Below are positions 35,001 through 42,349 of a DNA stretch of 64,000 bases, in pieces. A program made the translations under genes and the position numbers. The notes beneath the pieces were generated by a model. It did no database searches. It had not been told where the DNA came from and saw only the letters and a program-made list of their open reading frames with translations. The DNA lies in the NCBI GenBank assembly GCA_900766355.1, contig CAAFVD010000064.1:62001-126000 (forward strand), given 5' to 3'. The stretch comes from Candidatus Gastranaerophilales bacterium. GTDB taxonomy: Bacteria; Cyanobacteriota; Vampirovibrionia; Gastranaerophilales; Gastranaerophilaceae. Positions within the stretch are counted from its first letter, which is position 1. Each line of letters begins with the position of its first letter.

Positions 35001-37339
35001 AAGATGTAGAAAAACTTACTGGTAAATTAAATGATATTCAAGCTGAGTTTGTAGAAGTTAATGCAAATATCAAAAACTCAGAATCTGATAATGTGGCTCA
35101 TATTTCGTCATTAAGTGCATCTATAAAATCAAGATTGTCTGAGGTTGAAGAACTTATTCAAAAATCAGTTATAGAAAAGGCTGATAGTATATCGGAATTG
35201 ATAAATACTCTTCAATCTTCTATAAAACAATTAGATGAAAATATTGATGAAGATACAACTCGTCAATTAAATATTGTGAAAGAAGAATTAGCATCAGTTT
35301 CTTGTGCATTGTTTACAAATACAGATAAATTAACTCTAGCATCAAAATTACATTTTGATGAAGTATTTGAAAAATTTGCACATTCGGAAGATTTGTTAAA
35401 GTCATTAAAATTAGAATTTAATGAAGCATTTGCATCAAATATTGAAGAAGTTAAAGCAGAATTTAATAATCTAAATCAAATATTTGATAAAGTTGAAGAT
35501 ATTAAAGGTCAAATAACAAGTTTGAATAATATTTTGAAAAGTTATTTTGAGAATATTGTTGAACAAATAGAAAAATATTCTTCACAAGAACAAGTAGAAG
35601 TATGTATAAATAAATTAGAAACAGTAGAGAATAAGCTTGATAAATTAGATTTTTCTGCTCAAAATACAGAAAATGCGGATAAATTAATTTTGTCTAATAT
35701 TGAATCAATTGAACAAAAGATGGATTCAATATCTTCTAATGTAGATACTTTGACTAGAAATACATTAGCAGAGCAATTAGATGAAATCAAAGGTGTTGTT
35801 TTTGAACAAAGAGAACGATTAAAAGCTCTTTCAACAACAGAAGATTTAACAAGATTACCAAATATAGAAGAAATCAATAATATTGTTCAAACAAATACTG
35901 CAGATTTATTGAGTGATTTTAATAAAAAACTTGATGAAACTTCAGTAGAAACATTATTATCAGAAAAAATCTCAAACTTAAAATCTGATTTGCTTAGTCA
36001 AACAGTAAAAATTCTTGATCAGATATCTTTTGAGGTTGAAGAAGCTGAAATTATTGATAGTATTCAAGAGAATACAAATATTTTAAAATCAGATATTTCG
36101 GAAACAAAATCTGATATTCTTTCAAAAATAACCTCTAATAAGGCTGAGATAATTGATTCATTAGCTGATAAGAATGATATTGATGATATTCATAAAAAAT
36201 TAGATGATTTATCTGATAATTATGAACTAGAAAAAGGCTTTGCTGATATAAATTCTAGAATCGATACTTTAGTCGATAAATCAATTACAAACGGTTTTGA
36301 AGATGTCGAGTCAACAATTCAAGATGGAATAAGTGATATTCAGAATAAACTAGATTCTGTGGTGGATAATTCATTAGAAAAAGGTTTTGAAGATGTAAAA
36401 TCTAAAATAGATTCTGTTACAGATAATACTATTAAAAAAGAATTAAATGAGGTGAAATCTCAACTTGAAACTGTTGCTAATAATGATGAACTTCAAAAAG
36501 AATTTGAAGAAGTTAAAAAACATTTATTAACTATTCAATCAGGTGATTGCAAGGTAAATTATACATATAGTTTGCAAGATGTTGAATCAGATATTGCAAA
36601 ATTAAGAATTGCAATGAAAGAGCTTCAAGCCGTTGCTCCTGATGAAGAATTAGAAGACATTCGTAAAAAAGTAGATGATATAGTTCTTGTTGTAGATAAT
36701 ATCAAAAATCAAATTTCACAAGCAGAAATTGATGAAATAGGTGCTAGTGTTGAAAAGATGAACGAAGACGTTGTTAGTATTAGTACAAGAACTAACAAGT
36801 TGCTTTTGACTTCAGAAAATTCAGCTAATTTGTTAAAAGAAAATCTTGATAGTTTTAGATTGGTAGTAAATGATATTGATGAAAGAACAAGAAATTTAGC
36901 AGAAAGTTATGATTTGACAGATGTTCATACATCTATTTCTGCAATTCAAAATTCATTAGAAGAAAATAGCAGACATAGTAGTATTGTAAATCAATCTCTT
37001 GTAGCTATTGCAGAATGGGTTGATTGTGCAGGTGCAACTCTTTCTTCTATATCTGATAAGGTTGAAAAAATAGATGATATAGAATCTGTTAAATCGTTGA
37101 TTAGAAATATAGAAATGCCTGATAGATTTGATTATTCTGTGTTTGATTCTATTGAAGAAAAATTTAATGTTCAACAAGATAAAATAGATATGTTAGAAGA
37201 TAAGATAAATAGGCTAACAGAACTTGTTGAAGCTAATGATAATACACAAATAACAAAAAAAATATCAAGTGTTGATAGACAACTTGCAAAATTAAATAAA
37301 AGTATAGAAAGACTAACATCTTATGTTGACGAAGAATAA
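29090..37339 (+). CDS. Giant (about 2,750-residue) repetitive coiled-coil protein
   Basis: A single uninterrupted frame of 2749 residues from the ATG at 29090 (a TTG at 29066 is also in frame). There is no signal peptide and no membrane span. Composition is dominated by Asn, Ser, Asp, Glu, Lys, Ile and Leu, with almost no Trp, Cys or Pro, in heptad-like patterns over nearly the full length. Internal repeats are visible: a 29-residue unit repeated four times around residues 519-635, and a unit of about 90 residues repeated three times from residue 939. Residues about 1190-1430 are very Asn-rich. The pattern suggests a long cytoplasmic filament or scaffold. Its 3' end overlaps the next gene by 17 bases. 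No family recognised. Confidence 0.88.
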   Translation: MAEINNIEDIKTNFEKITNLINSMRAQGVLSFSGVDKVLTAINSKLDNLNLDENADLIKLLIGEVKTNLEERHGFVVSKFAEVESAINTLVKNDEESLKSSEIKKLFDVIATNLAVFSKEVVAQKDALTEITLRLESLRTDDTDKKEIINTISTVKFDITRINNGFESIILNINSNFRELSESFEKLAASNMSDRYGKTIEDIQTISNTILSAIQMVDKKNTEFNDGLSKLVTIGDFNQAQDLLLNIASKNDQLQASIGNVADKGSIENLSGVINSSLTAINDLKQVVLDSSDDKSQQIMAKLNYLEDVVRKSTGDFDFKQFKSELLNIINDIGSETNIICNDLLDTNNDLKRILSAVNIADFSANLETINSNIQKNETSIKTAIEGASNKLSSETKETFNTIIKSFNFQLTELTQKFELLKNELDSVDKNSTSSIIDSINHISDIAHGLSLKIENGNTQNIDAFNGAISNVKEELENFKLTISGNSQEIVSEILEKINALFSTSADLKTELMVISEKNVNKITAGIVGLSETTTNMKDELISQINTNVERLSTEIAEASPNNDDLRDSLLAAAENNVNRLGSAISDLSGQTLNLKNELIANSENNVEKISANITNLSGLISNLSGNLNNISLEFPEKIDTKLSDLDKELNELFAGVIANNDNNSDKILTNVLQIYTTLNSLSEDFKNMYSSDSDNIKSTIESLYNKINDLNTELPTLLFQSTGRLTDNVANMQVKIDSTNDYLESISAAFANNDVQKMALDKMEAVDADIKFVVENLSATVTESNNMVYDRIGEITNDIHRLSDALFENIGNNNSDVNSRLNKIVETLNQINNSITKEVQPDGDIIVIQSKLDAISNAISGIVAEVSTNVNDNNDVWLEKLDTIANNAFEVKSAILSGLHGANLDLTDKLGGLSEEIKGNISEVSEQVQVHTNTVTEKLDEVSKDVKTVTDKLANYFINNDSDIVSKISEVKDDITVSNNSLSAKVDELNEKSENVADKLTEIQSNLIEKSEFVNSNLLSRSDVLSEKMDNVSSEIKNVTGEIVNHFLTDNDKSTVNADNINKNIDYTRSELSEKIQGSTEFISGEVESLKTEIGNLNDKIEDTKNISENTKSLTQKLDNIAADVKGVTSELINQIAIDDDDKNEKFRMISNNIDYAKQDLSEQISNTTNLLSNISESVKETESVIVDNNNYHNNSIKESVNSINGNIEQSKNDIINNTNSQNEEIKNSLNGLLHNLSVLKDELTNNSSLKEEELNQNLNNIQACIEDSKNSLLDNNNVQNDRINDTLESLSTKLENINSQKNEIISNNNEQSNDIKELLGQIKEYVDRLQNTSINNNATLNNDIKEKLDEVSEIILSTKNEIINNGINNTTSSNNELKDLLNNLLDSFEIIKKEFVISNDSLNETVNTSINSLSEKLTNTKQELLGNILNTIKESNSEIVEQLQTLTVKEYIDTLTSDIKTIDENLSQLTVSSNNERNARIQEVHSNIDSSKDFIINKLSESIVDNKNSLENFVSTSVSSLETIIKDNLNSSSAEISDTVARVLTLVEESAGSQSDQTQEVVQKVRNILSAFQSAIEASNNSILNVSQESMNTLALSVDSIIQEFAALNSSIKDSALDNKTEILNKIDSAIPVLSDNYENLRSFVKAELSENLNKISQLVSHIEISEQSILQSIDESKNSIQEKISNLVDKITGIKSAFEQSSIGIHDNINFKFEELIKKIQELDSNDLSVLQENCDNIYSKINNLEKIVGLIEQKQDTQKTDLVDELLNSVDEIKSIAQNSDTKINELLQSLKSEFLAMLNNSQSLIDNKLKNIQENSENQFNDLLTNIEALKTSLSSKDEIEDKFNQVEGTLINVSRELNTLNSTKLTVEDLASLKSEIDDLQYTLKDYISSNSTEKSSSIITDLSNKLDEVNNYIKDVIESKSTREEDLIKATSENIEHRFNDINSILSNIIGDINDVRTIVSSDEDVEKLTGKLNDIQAEFVEVNANIKNSESDNVAHISSLSASIKSRLSEVEELIQKSVIEKADSISELINTLQSSIKQLDENIDEDTTRQLNIVKEELASVSCALFTNTDKLTLASKLHFDEVFEKFAHSEDLLKSLKLEFNEAFASNIEEVKAEFNNLNQIFDKVEDIKGQITSLNNILKSYFENIVEQIEKYSSQEQVEVCINKLETVENKLDKLDFSAQNTENADKLILSNIESIEQKMDSISSNVDTLTRNTLAEQLDEIKGVVFEQRERLKALSTTEDLTRLPNIEEINNIVQTNTADLLSDFNKKLDETSVETLLSEKISNLKSDLLSQTVKILDQISFEVEEAEIIDSIQENTNILKSDISETKSDILSKITSNKAEIIDSLADKNDIDDIHKKLDDLSDNYELEKGFADINSRIDTLVDKSITNGFEDVESTIQDGISDIQNKLDSVVDNSLEKGFEDVKSKIDSVTDNTIKKELNEVKSQLETVANNDELQKEFEEVKKHLLTIQSGDCKVNYTYSLQDVESDIAKLRIAMKELQAVAPDEELEDIRKKVDDIVLVVDNIKNQISQAEIDEIGASVEKMNEDVVSISTRTNKLLLTSENSANLLKENLDSFRLVVNDIDERTRNLAESYDLTDVHTSISAIQNSLEENSRHSSIVNQSLVAIAEWVDCAGATLSSISDKVEKIDDIESVKSLIRNIEMPDRFDYSVFDSIEEKFNVQQDKIDMLEDKINRLTELVEANDNTQITKKISSVDRQLAKLNKSIERLTSYVDEE
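30644..30991 (+). repeat. Four 87-base (29-residue) coding repeats in the giant gene
   Basis: Units begin at 30644, 30731, 30818 and 30905 with NVNKI, NVERL, NVNRL and NVEKI, each followed by a matching pattern of Ile/Leu/Ser and a mid-unit Leu-Lys. A degenerate unit precedes the first. Twenty-nine residues equals four heptads plus one, as in skip-residue coiled coils. Confidence 0.75.
31904..32707 (+). repeat. Three approximately 90-residue coding repeats in the giant gene
   Basis: Units start at 31904 (KLDEVSKDVKTVT), 32174 (KMDNVSSEIKNVT) and 32441 (KLDNIAADVKGVT), 90 and 89 residues apart; units two and three also share NIDYTRSELSEKI / NIDYAKQDLSEQI. Confidence 0.75.
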
Positions 37340-38708
37340 AATAGAGGAAGAATTAGAAAAGTTTTTACCAGAGGATAGTATTTTATCAAGTCTTGAGGAA
37401 TGTTATGTATATTCTCAAGATGGGACAAATACTAGAAAATCTGAAAAAACTCCAGATGTCGTAATTTTTCCTGAAACTATAGAAGAAGTTCAACAGGTCG
37501 TTAAGTTTGCAAATATTCATGAAATACCAGTAACTGCACGAGGTGCGGGAACTAACCTTATTGGAGCTTGCTTACCTGATTCAGGTGGTATTGTTATGAA
37601 TTTTTCAAAAATGAATAAGATAAAAAGAATAAATAAAACAGATATGACGGCTATTGTTCAACCTGGAGTTGTGGTTGGAGATTTGCAAAAAGCCGTTGAA
37701 GAAATTGGATTATTCTTTCCTCCTGACCCTTCAAATTTGAGAGTATCTACTATAGGAGGTGCAATAGCTCAATCTGCAGGAGGTCCAAAAACTTTCAAAT
37801 ATGGAACAACAAAAGATTATGTTTTAGGTTTGAAGGTCGTTTTGGCAGATGGAAGTTTGATGATAACCGGAAGTAACACAATAAAAAATGCAACAGGATA
37901 TCCTTTGTCGCAAATTTTTATTGGTAGTGAAGGAACATTAGGTATTGTTGTTGAAGCTACATTAAAATTGATTCCAAAGCCAGAAACTTCAAGAGTTATG
38001 TTAGCTTATTTTGATTCTATAAACGATGCAACTATTTCTGTAAATAATATTATTGATTCAAAGATTTTTCCGTCAACAATAGATTTTATGGATAATAATG
38101 CAATCAATACGGTAGAAAAGTTTTATCCTGCCAATTTAGCTACGGATAAAACGGCAGCATTAATTATTGAGATAGAAGGTAGTGAAAATTCTGTCATAGA
38201 AGATAGTAATAAATTAAAAGAGGTTTTACTAAAATCCAAAGCTTCAGGGATTACAATTTCTAATACGAAAGAAGAATATGAACGAATATGGACTGCACGG
38301 AGAGCATCTTTTGCGGCTACTGCAAAGTTAAGACCTGATGTTGTAACTGATGATATGATAGTACCTCGTTCAAATTTGCCAAAATTAGTAGAAGGTATAA
38401 ATAAAATTTGTCAAAAATATCAATTACAAACCTGTGTTATCGGGCATGTTGGAGATGGTAATGTTCATCCACAAATAGCTTTAAATTTGGAGGATAAACA
38501 TGAATATGCAAATTATATTAAAGCTAAAGAAGAAATGTACAAGTTGACTATCGAACTTGATGGAACTTTATCTGGAGAACATGGCATAGGTTCAGAAAAG
38601 AAAAAATATATCCCAATGGCAATAGATAAAGTTGCGCTTGAATATATGAAAAAAATAAAAGTTGTATTTGACCCTAAAAATATTTTGAATCCAGATAAGA
38701 TATTTTAA
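37323..38708 (+). CDS. FAD-linked oxidase, GlcD/D-lactate dehydrogenase family
   Basis: 461 residues of the FAD-binding type 4 (vanillyl-alcohol oxidase) superfamily. N-terminal FAD domain: DVVIFPETIEEVQQVVKFA, ARGAGTNLIGACLPDSGG, FFPPDPSNLRVSTIGG, YGTTKDYVLGLKVVL and IGSEGTLGIV. The C-terminal domain ends with HVGDGNVHPQI and the GEHGIGSEKKKY metal/substrate motif. These enzymes oxidise 2-hydroxy acids such as glycolate or D-lactate and pass electrons to a quinone or partner protein. No GlcE or GlcF gene is adjacent, so a stand-alone D-lactate or 2-hydroxyglutarate type enzyme is likely. Its ATG is within the last 17 bases of the giant gene. Confidence 0.9.
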   Translation: MLTKNKIEEELEKFLPEDSILSSLEECYVYSQDGTNTRKSEKTPDVVIFPETIEEVQQVVKFANIHEIPVTARGAGTNLIGACLPDSGGIVMNFSKMNKIKRINKTDMTAIVQPGVVVGDLQKAVEEIGLFFPPDPSNLRVSTIGGAIAQSAGGPKTFKYGTTKDYVLGLKVVLADGSLMITGSNTIKNATGYPLSQIFIGSEGTLGIVVEATLKLIPKPETSRVMLAYFDSINDATISVNNIIDSKIFPSTIDFMDNNAINTVEKFYPANLATDKTAALIIEIEGSENSVIEDSNKLKEVLLKSKASGITISNTKEEYERIWTARRASFAATAKLRPDVVTDDMIVPRSNLPKLVEGINKICQKYQLQTCVIGHVGDGNVHPQIALNLEDKHEYANYIKAKEEMYKLTIELDGTLSGEHGIGSEKKKYIPMAIDKVALEYMKKIKVVFDPKNILNPDKIF

Positions 38709-38722
38709 GAAAATATTACAAT

Positions 38723-38750
38723 TTGCATTATATCGCATTATTGATATAAT
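38723..38750 (+). promoter_or_regulatory. Promoter upstream of cutA
   Basis: TTGCAT (38723-38728), 16-base spacer, TATAAT (38745-38750), followed by an AGGGGGAG ribosome binding site before the cutA ATG at 38793. Confidence 0.68.
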
Positions 38751-38792
38751 ATACCTGATATAGTTGGAAATATAGGGGGAGATATTCATATT

Positions 38793-39107
38793 ATGGATAT
38801 TATACTTGTTTATTGTACAGTTCCTGATAGAAAATCTGCAAAAGAGATTGCTGATTTGTTAGTGAAACACCATTTGGCAGCTTGTGTAAGTATGACAGAT
38901 AAGGTAGAGTCTATATTCTCTTGGGACGGTGATTTCTGTAAAGAAAAAGAAATTCTGCTTACAATAAAAACAGTAAGAGATAATTTTGAAAAGATAAATT
39001 CATTAATAAACGACATTCATCCATATAGTGTTCCTGAAGTTATAGCAGTACCTGTAATAAATTGTAGTGAAGATTATATGAAATGGATTGTACACGAAAC
39101 GAATTAG
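38793..39107 (+). CDS. cutA: CutA1-family protein
   Basis: 104-residue trimeric cytosolic protein of the PII-like fold, historically linked to divalent cation tolerance; its real role is unsettled. Motifs: LVYCTVPDRKSAKEIADLLV, LAACVSMTDKVESIFSWDG, and the C-terminal HPYSVPEVIAVPV with the conserved YSVPE. The length is standard. The next gene starts 25 bases before its stop, so the two are coupled. Confidence 0.95.
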   Translation: MDIILVYCTVPDRKSAKEIADLLVKHHLAACVSMTDKVESIFSWDGDFCKEKEILLTIKTVRDNFEKINSLINDIHPYSVPEVIAVPVINCSEDYMKWIVHETN

Positions 39108-39892
39108 TAAAAAAACAAGAAATTATAAATTATTTTAAATCATTAGGTATAGAGGTTCATACAACAACCAAAGCTTTAGGGCATCAAGGTTTTTTTAGAC
39201 GAAATCGTATTGATGTCTCAAGAGTGTTGAAGGAAGATAGAATTATACCAACACTTATTCATGAATTTTCTCACTATATTGTTTTTAACAAAAAAAATAT
39301 ATGTAAGGATTTTTTGCCTATATTTAATCAAGATGACGAATTTATCTATAATGAATTATATGCAGTTACAAACTGGGTTGATGAAAATTCTAAATTAGAA
39401 AAATTATATATTCAAAAAGAAAATATTAAAAATACGATAAAACAACAAGAACGAATTATAAAAAACAAGTATCCTGAATTTAAAAGAAACGAAAAATTTA
39501 AACCGTTTCAGAAATATGCAAGATTTTCAGATGTAAAACATTTACTTAAATACGATGCAATAAAAGTGTTGAATTGGTTTTCGTATAAAACGTATTCTAT
39601 AATGAATTTAGAACAGGAGTTTCCTGATATTCCTCAGGAATTTGCAGCGTATTTGCGTTTGAAATCTTGTCAGCGAAAACAAAATTCAATCTCTCGAAAA
39701 ATAAACAAAATGAATAAATATTATAATGAGCCTACAGAATTATTTGCAAGGTTTGTTGAGGGATTATATTTAGATAAAGAAAAAGTTATAGAATTTGCAC
39801 CACAAACATTTAGTATATTCAAAGCTTTATATGAAAAAGGGTATTATCCAAAATTAAATGAACTTTTTTCAATTGTAAATATTTGTGTCTAA
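39083..39892 (+). CDS. Putative zinc metallopeptidase-like protein (HEFSH motif)
   Basis: 269 residues, cytosolic in appearance. The motif IIPTLIHEFSHYIVF has the HExxH zinc signature at His60, Glu61 and His64, preceded by a hydrophobic helix as in ImmA/IrrE-like and SprT-like peptidases. A possible third ligand is in ELYAVTNWVDE (about 93-103) or in EPTELFARFVEG near residue 220. The middle is very basic (KQQERIIKNKYPEFKRNEKFK). It overlaps cutA by 25 bases and ends before an HNH-domain gene. The specific family is not identified; peptidase activity is inferred from the motif. Confidence 0.72.
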   Translation: MDCTRNELVKKQEIINYFKSLGIEVHTTTKALGHQGFFRRNRIDVSRVLKEDRIIPTLIHEFSHYIVFNKKNICKDFLPIFNQDDEFIYNELYAVTNWVDENSKLEKLYIQKENIKNTIKQQERIIKNKYPEFKRNEKFKPFQKYARFSDVKHLLKYDAIKVLNWFSYKTYSIMNLEQEFPDIPQEFAAYLRLKSCQRKQNSISRKINKMNKYYNEPTELFARFVEGLYLDKEKVIEFAPQTFSIFKALYEKGYYPKLNELFSIVNICV

Positions 39893-39936
39893 ATTAGCAA
39901 AAAGTACCCAAAAAATGTTTTAATATATATGGTGAT

Positions 39937-41280
39937 ATGTGTATGAATATGTTGTGTGTAAACTTACCATTTTTTAATAATGGTAAAATAGCTAATAAAT
40001 ATGTTAATCGTGCTACAAATAGTGTAGTAACAACTCCAAAGTTTAATACTGGGGTTCAGAACGATGTTTTTATTCGAACATCTCCATCTTTTGGGTCTTC
40101 AACTTCTAATGGTAAATTTTTGATGAAGTTAAGCCGTATTAGAGATCCTTATAGCGGTGTAATTATATTAAGACCTAATGAAGTTGACGGAATTAGCAGT
40201 GCTTTACGTAAAAAGCAATCCACTGCTGGTAAATTACATATTCTTGGAGAACATACTGAAAGTATGTTACCCGTAGAAAGAGGAATGTATAGTTTCTTTT
40301 GTGAAGTTAATAAAAAAAATAAAAATTTGACAGTTTCGGAAATTTTAAGAGCTCAATATCCTTATTCAATAAGAGGATTGGTTTCTCATCAAAACAAGGT
40401 TTTTAATTCTATAGAAAAAGCTTCAGAAAAAATTTCAGAGAAAAATAGAACAAAAGTATTTGATGAATTAGCAGAAGCAAGAGAGAGAATATTATTACCA
40501 GAAGAAGATTTTAAACATAAATTTAAAAGAAAAACCTTTATAGATAGGCTTGTAAGAATTCAATGTAATGATATATTGGATAATGTGAAAGAAAATATTA
40601 AAGCATTACCTGAAGATAAGATGTTAAACGCAAAAAAATCTTATTCTCAAGCTCGCTATTCAATTAATAATATGCCACATGACAAGTATATCAATAATGA
40701 ACATAGACCAATAGATTTGGTTAGAAGATTGCAAAAGAAGTACGCACCTGACTATAAAGATGAAATGGGAGATATTATAGATATCGCAGAAAATCTTCCA
40801 ACATCAAGTGATAGTATGAATGCGTTTGTTGTTAAATACGCAGATAGAACAGAGCAAGAGATATGTGATCGTTTAATTATACCTTCTAGAGCTTCTGTGG
40901 AACATATCCATGCAGATTCTTTGGGTGGTGAAAATGAAGCTCCTAATTTTATGTTAGCAACTACTGCAAGAAATAGCGAACGAGGAAATATGCCGATTCA
41001 GGAATTTATAAAAAAATATCCTGATATACCTAAATATAGTCAACAATATATAGATGATGTTATTAGAGAAGGTAACAAAGGCAATTTAGCGGGTTATGAG
41101 TGGTATCCATACCTATTTAAAGATAATTATAAGAAAGAGTCAGGGATTAATCTTGATATTTCAAAATATAAAATAAAACCTGAAAATGCGTTTTATAGTT
41201 TACCTCCAAGATTAAGAGATGACTATCCTAAATATAAACAATATATTCCAGACCCAACAGAGCCATTAAATATAAAATAA
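39937..41280 (+). CDS. HNH-endonuclease-like protein with long N-terminal region
   Basis: 447 residues from 39937 (a second ATG at 39943 is equally possible). Residues 1-60 are Asn/Thr/Ser-rich and disordered, with TSPSFGSST. Residues about 60-315 are helical and not recognised. The C-terminal part holds an HNH-type nuclease motif: VEHIHADSLGGENEAPNF with His323 and Asn337, then ARNSERGN (Asn346), matching the D/E-H-I, N, N-x-x-K/R-G pattern. It may cut nucleic acid; the disordered N-terminus and C-terminal toxin-like domain are reminiscent of secreted effectors, which is speculation. Monocistronic, ending in a bidirectional terminator. Confidence 0.75.
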   Translation: MCMNMLCVNLPFFNNGKIANKYVNRATNSVVTTPKFNTGVQNDVFIRTSPSFGSSTSNGKFLMKLSRIRDPYSGVIILRPNEVDGISSALRKKQSTAGKLHILGEHTESMLPVERGMYSFFCEVNKKNKNLTVSEILRAQYPYSIRGLVSHQNKVFNSIEKASEKISEKNRTKVFDELAEARERILLPEEDFKHKFKRKTFIDRLVRIQCNDILDNVKENIKALPEDKMLNAKKSYSQARYSINNMPHDKYINNEHRPIDLVRRLQKKYAPDYKDEMGDIIDIAENLPTSSDSMNAFVVKYADRTEQEICDRLIIPSRASVEHIHADSLGGENEAPNFMLATTARNSERGNMPIQEFIKKYPDIPKYSQQYIDDVIREGNKGNLAGYEWYPYLFKDNYKKESGINLDISKYKIKPENAFYSLPPRLRDDYPKYKQYIPDPTEPLNIK

Positions 41281-41283
41281 AAA

Positions 41284-41318
41284 AAGAAGTTATGGATTAC
41301 TCCATAACTTCTTCTTTT
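41284..41318. terminator. Bidirectional terminator overlapping a coding end
   Basis: Thirteen-base stem AAGAAGTTATGGA / TCCATAACTTCTT; the four-base loop holds the stop codon of the minus-strand gene. A run of T follows on the plus strand and a run of A on the other side, so both convergent transcripts can end here. Confidence 0.85.
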
Positions 41319-41566
41319 TGTTTGTTAATTAAATCCTGAATTTTGGAAATAATTTCATCACCTTTTTGTTGCATATCTGAAACTATATTGTCCGCTTTAT
41401 CTTGAATATCTTTAACTGTTTCGTCTGTCTTTTGAGCAACATCTTTAGCCATAGTACCCAAAGCTTCTCTAGTTTCTTCTCCTGATTGCGGTGCTAAAAG
41501 TATTCCTGCAAGAGCTCCTAAACCTGCACCTACTGCAAAACCTGCTAAAAATTTTGAAACTGACAT
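41297..41566 (-). CDS. YtxH-domain protein
   Basis: 89 residues of the YtxH/general-stress family. An N-terminal glycine-rich hydrophobic segment (FLAGFAVGAGLGALAGILLAP, split by small residues) is followed by the family mark APQSGEETRE, and then an amphipathic, highly charged helix of apolipoprotein-like character. A clear AGGAG lies before the ATG. Last of four small envelope genes on this strand. Function in the family is unknown; some members are stress-induced. Confidence 0.88.
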   Translation of the reverse strand: MSVSKFLAGFAVGAGLGALAGILLAPQSGEETREALGTMAKDVAQKTDETVKDIQDKADNIVSDMQQKGDEIISKIQDLINKQKEEVME

Positions 41567-41642
41567 ATTTATATCTCCTTTACGAATATCATTATAATCA
41601 ATAATAGTTTATCGTCATCACTAGAGTAACTAGCCTAATATG

Positions 41643-42005
41643 TTACTTTTTTAGTAATGATTTTACTAAACTAAATACACCTTTAAAAACCATTCCTGAT
41701 AAAGTTGAAGTTTTAGAAAGTGTTGCAAGAACAAGTTTAGATAGTTTGCTAGAAATGTTTTTAAATCTATTAACATTGTTCTCTGTACGTTTTACTAATT
41801 TGTTAATAATTCCTACAGACTCAGTAATATCTGAAAGTATTGGCTCTGCTGATGTTTTTACTAAATCTGCAGTTTTGTTTATTGTTGTAATCAATTTTGA
41901 TAAGTCAAATAGAACTTTAACCACAAATATTCCGACAGCAACTACAAATACCACACTGGTCCATGCTAGGAATGTAAGTCCATGGTATAGGCTTGCAGTA
42001 TCCAT
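41643..42005 (-). CDS. DUF948-like single-span membrane protein
   Basis: 120 residues: one N-terminal membrane segment (about 11-35, FLAWTSVVFVVAVGIFVVKVLF) followed by a long helix with repeated small hydrophobic residues (TTINKTADLVKTSAEPILSDI) in the manner of DUF948/YtxG proteins that travel with YtxH. A GGGGAG site precedes the ATG, 14 bases after the stop of the upstream YtxH gene. The family match is by pattern and context. Confidence 0.78.
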   Translation of the reverse strand: MDTASLYHGLTFLAWTSVVFVVAVGIFVVKVLFDLSKLITTINKTADLVKTSAEPILSDITESVGIINKLVKRTENNVNRFKNISSKLSKLVLATLSKTSTLSGMVFKGVFSLVKSLLKK

Positions 42006-42019
42006 ACAAAAATCTCCCC

Positions 42020-42331
42020 TTAATTAAAATCGTAATCTGTATCTTCTAATTCTTTCGCTTTTCTCATTTTTTCAGAACGAAGCATATTATTAAATTTTTT
42101 GAATTGTCTTTCTAGTTTGTAGCAGAACAAATCAAGCGATTCAAAAGCTTTTTTCTTAGCATCACTTACTTCTGGAGAATGCTTTTCTGCAAAATCACAA
42201 ACTGTATCTTTAAGCTTATGTCTAGCTTTATCTCCTGATTCAGGAGCATATAAAACTCCAGCAATAATTCCTCCGACAACACCTGCCAAAAGACCTAAAC
42301 CAAAACCTATTGAAGACTTATTTTCACTCAT
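42020..42331 (-). CDS. YtxH-domain protein (second copy)
   Basis: 103 residues with the family layout: glycine-rich hydrophobic N-terminus (FGLGLLAGVVGGIIAGVLYAP), the mark APESGDKAR, and a charged amphipathic helix ending in an acidic tail. It differs from the first copy outside the motif. It lies between two single-span membrane protein genes with gaps of 14 and 18 bases, so co-transcription is likely. Confidence 0.88.
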   Translation of the reverse strand: MSENKSSIGFGLGLLAGVVGGIIAGVLYAPESGDKARHKLKDTVCDFAEKHSPEVSDAKKKAFESLDLFCYKLERQFKKFNNMLRSEKMRKAKELEDTDYDFN

Positions 42332-42349
42332 GTTTCACCTCTCAATAAA

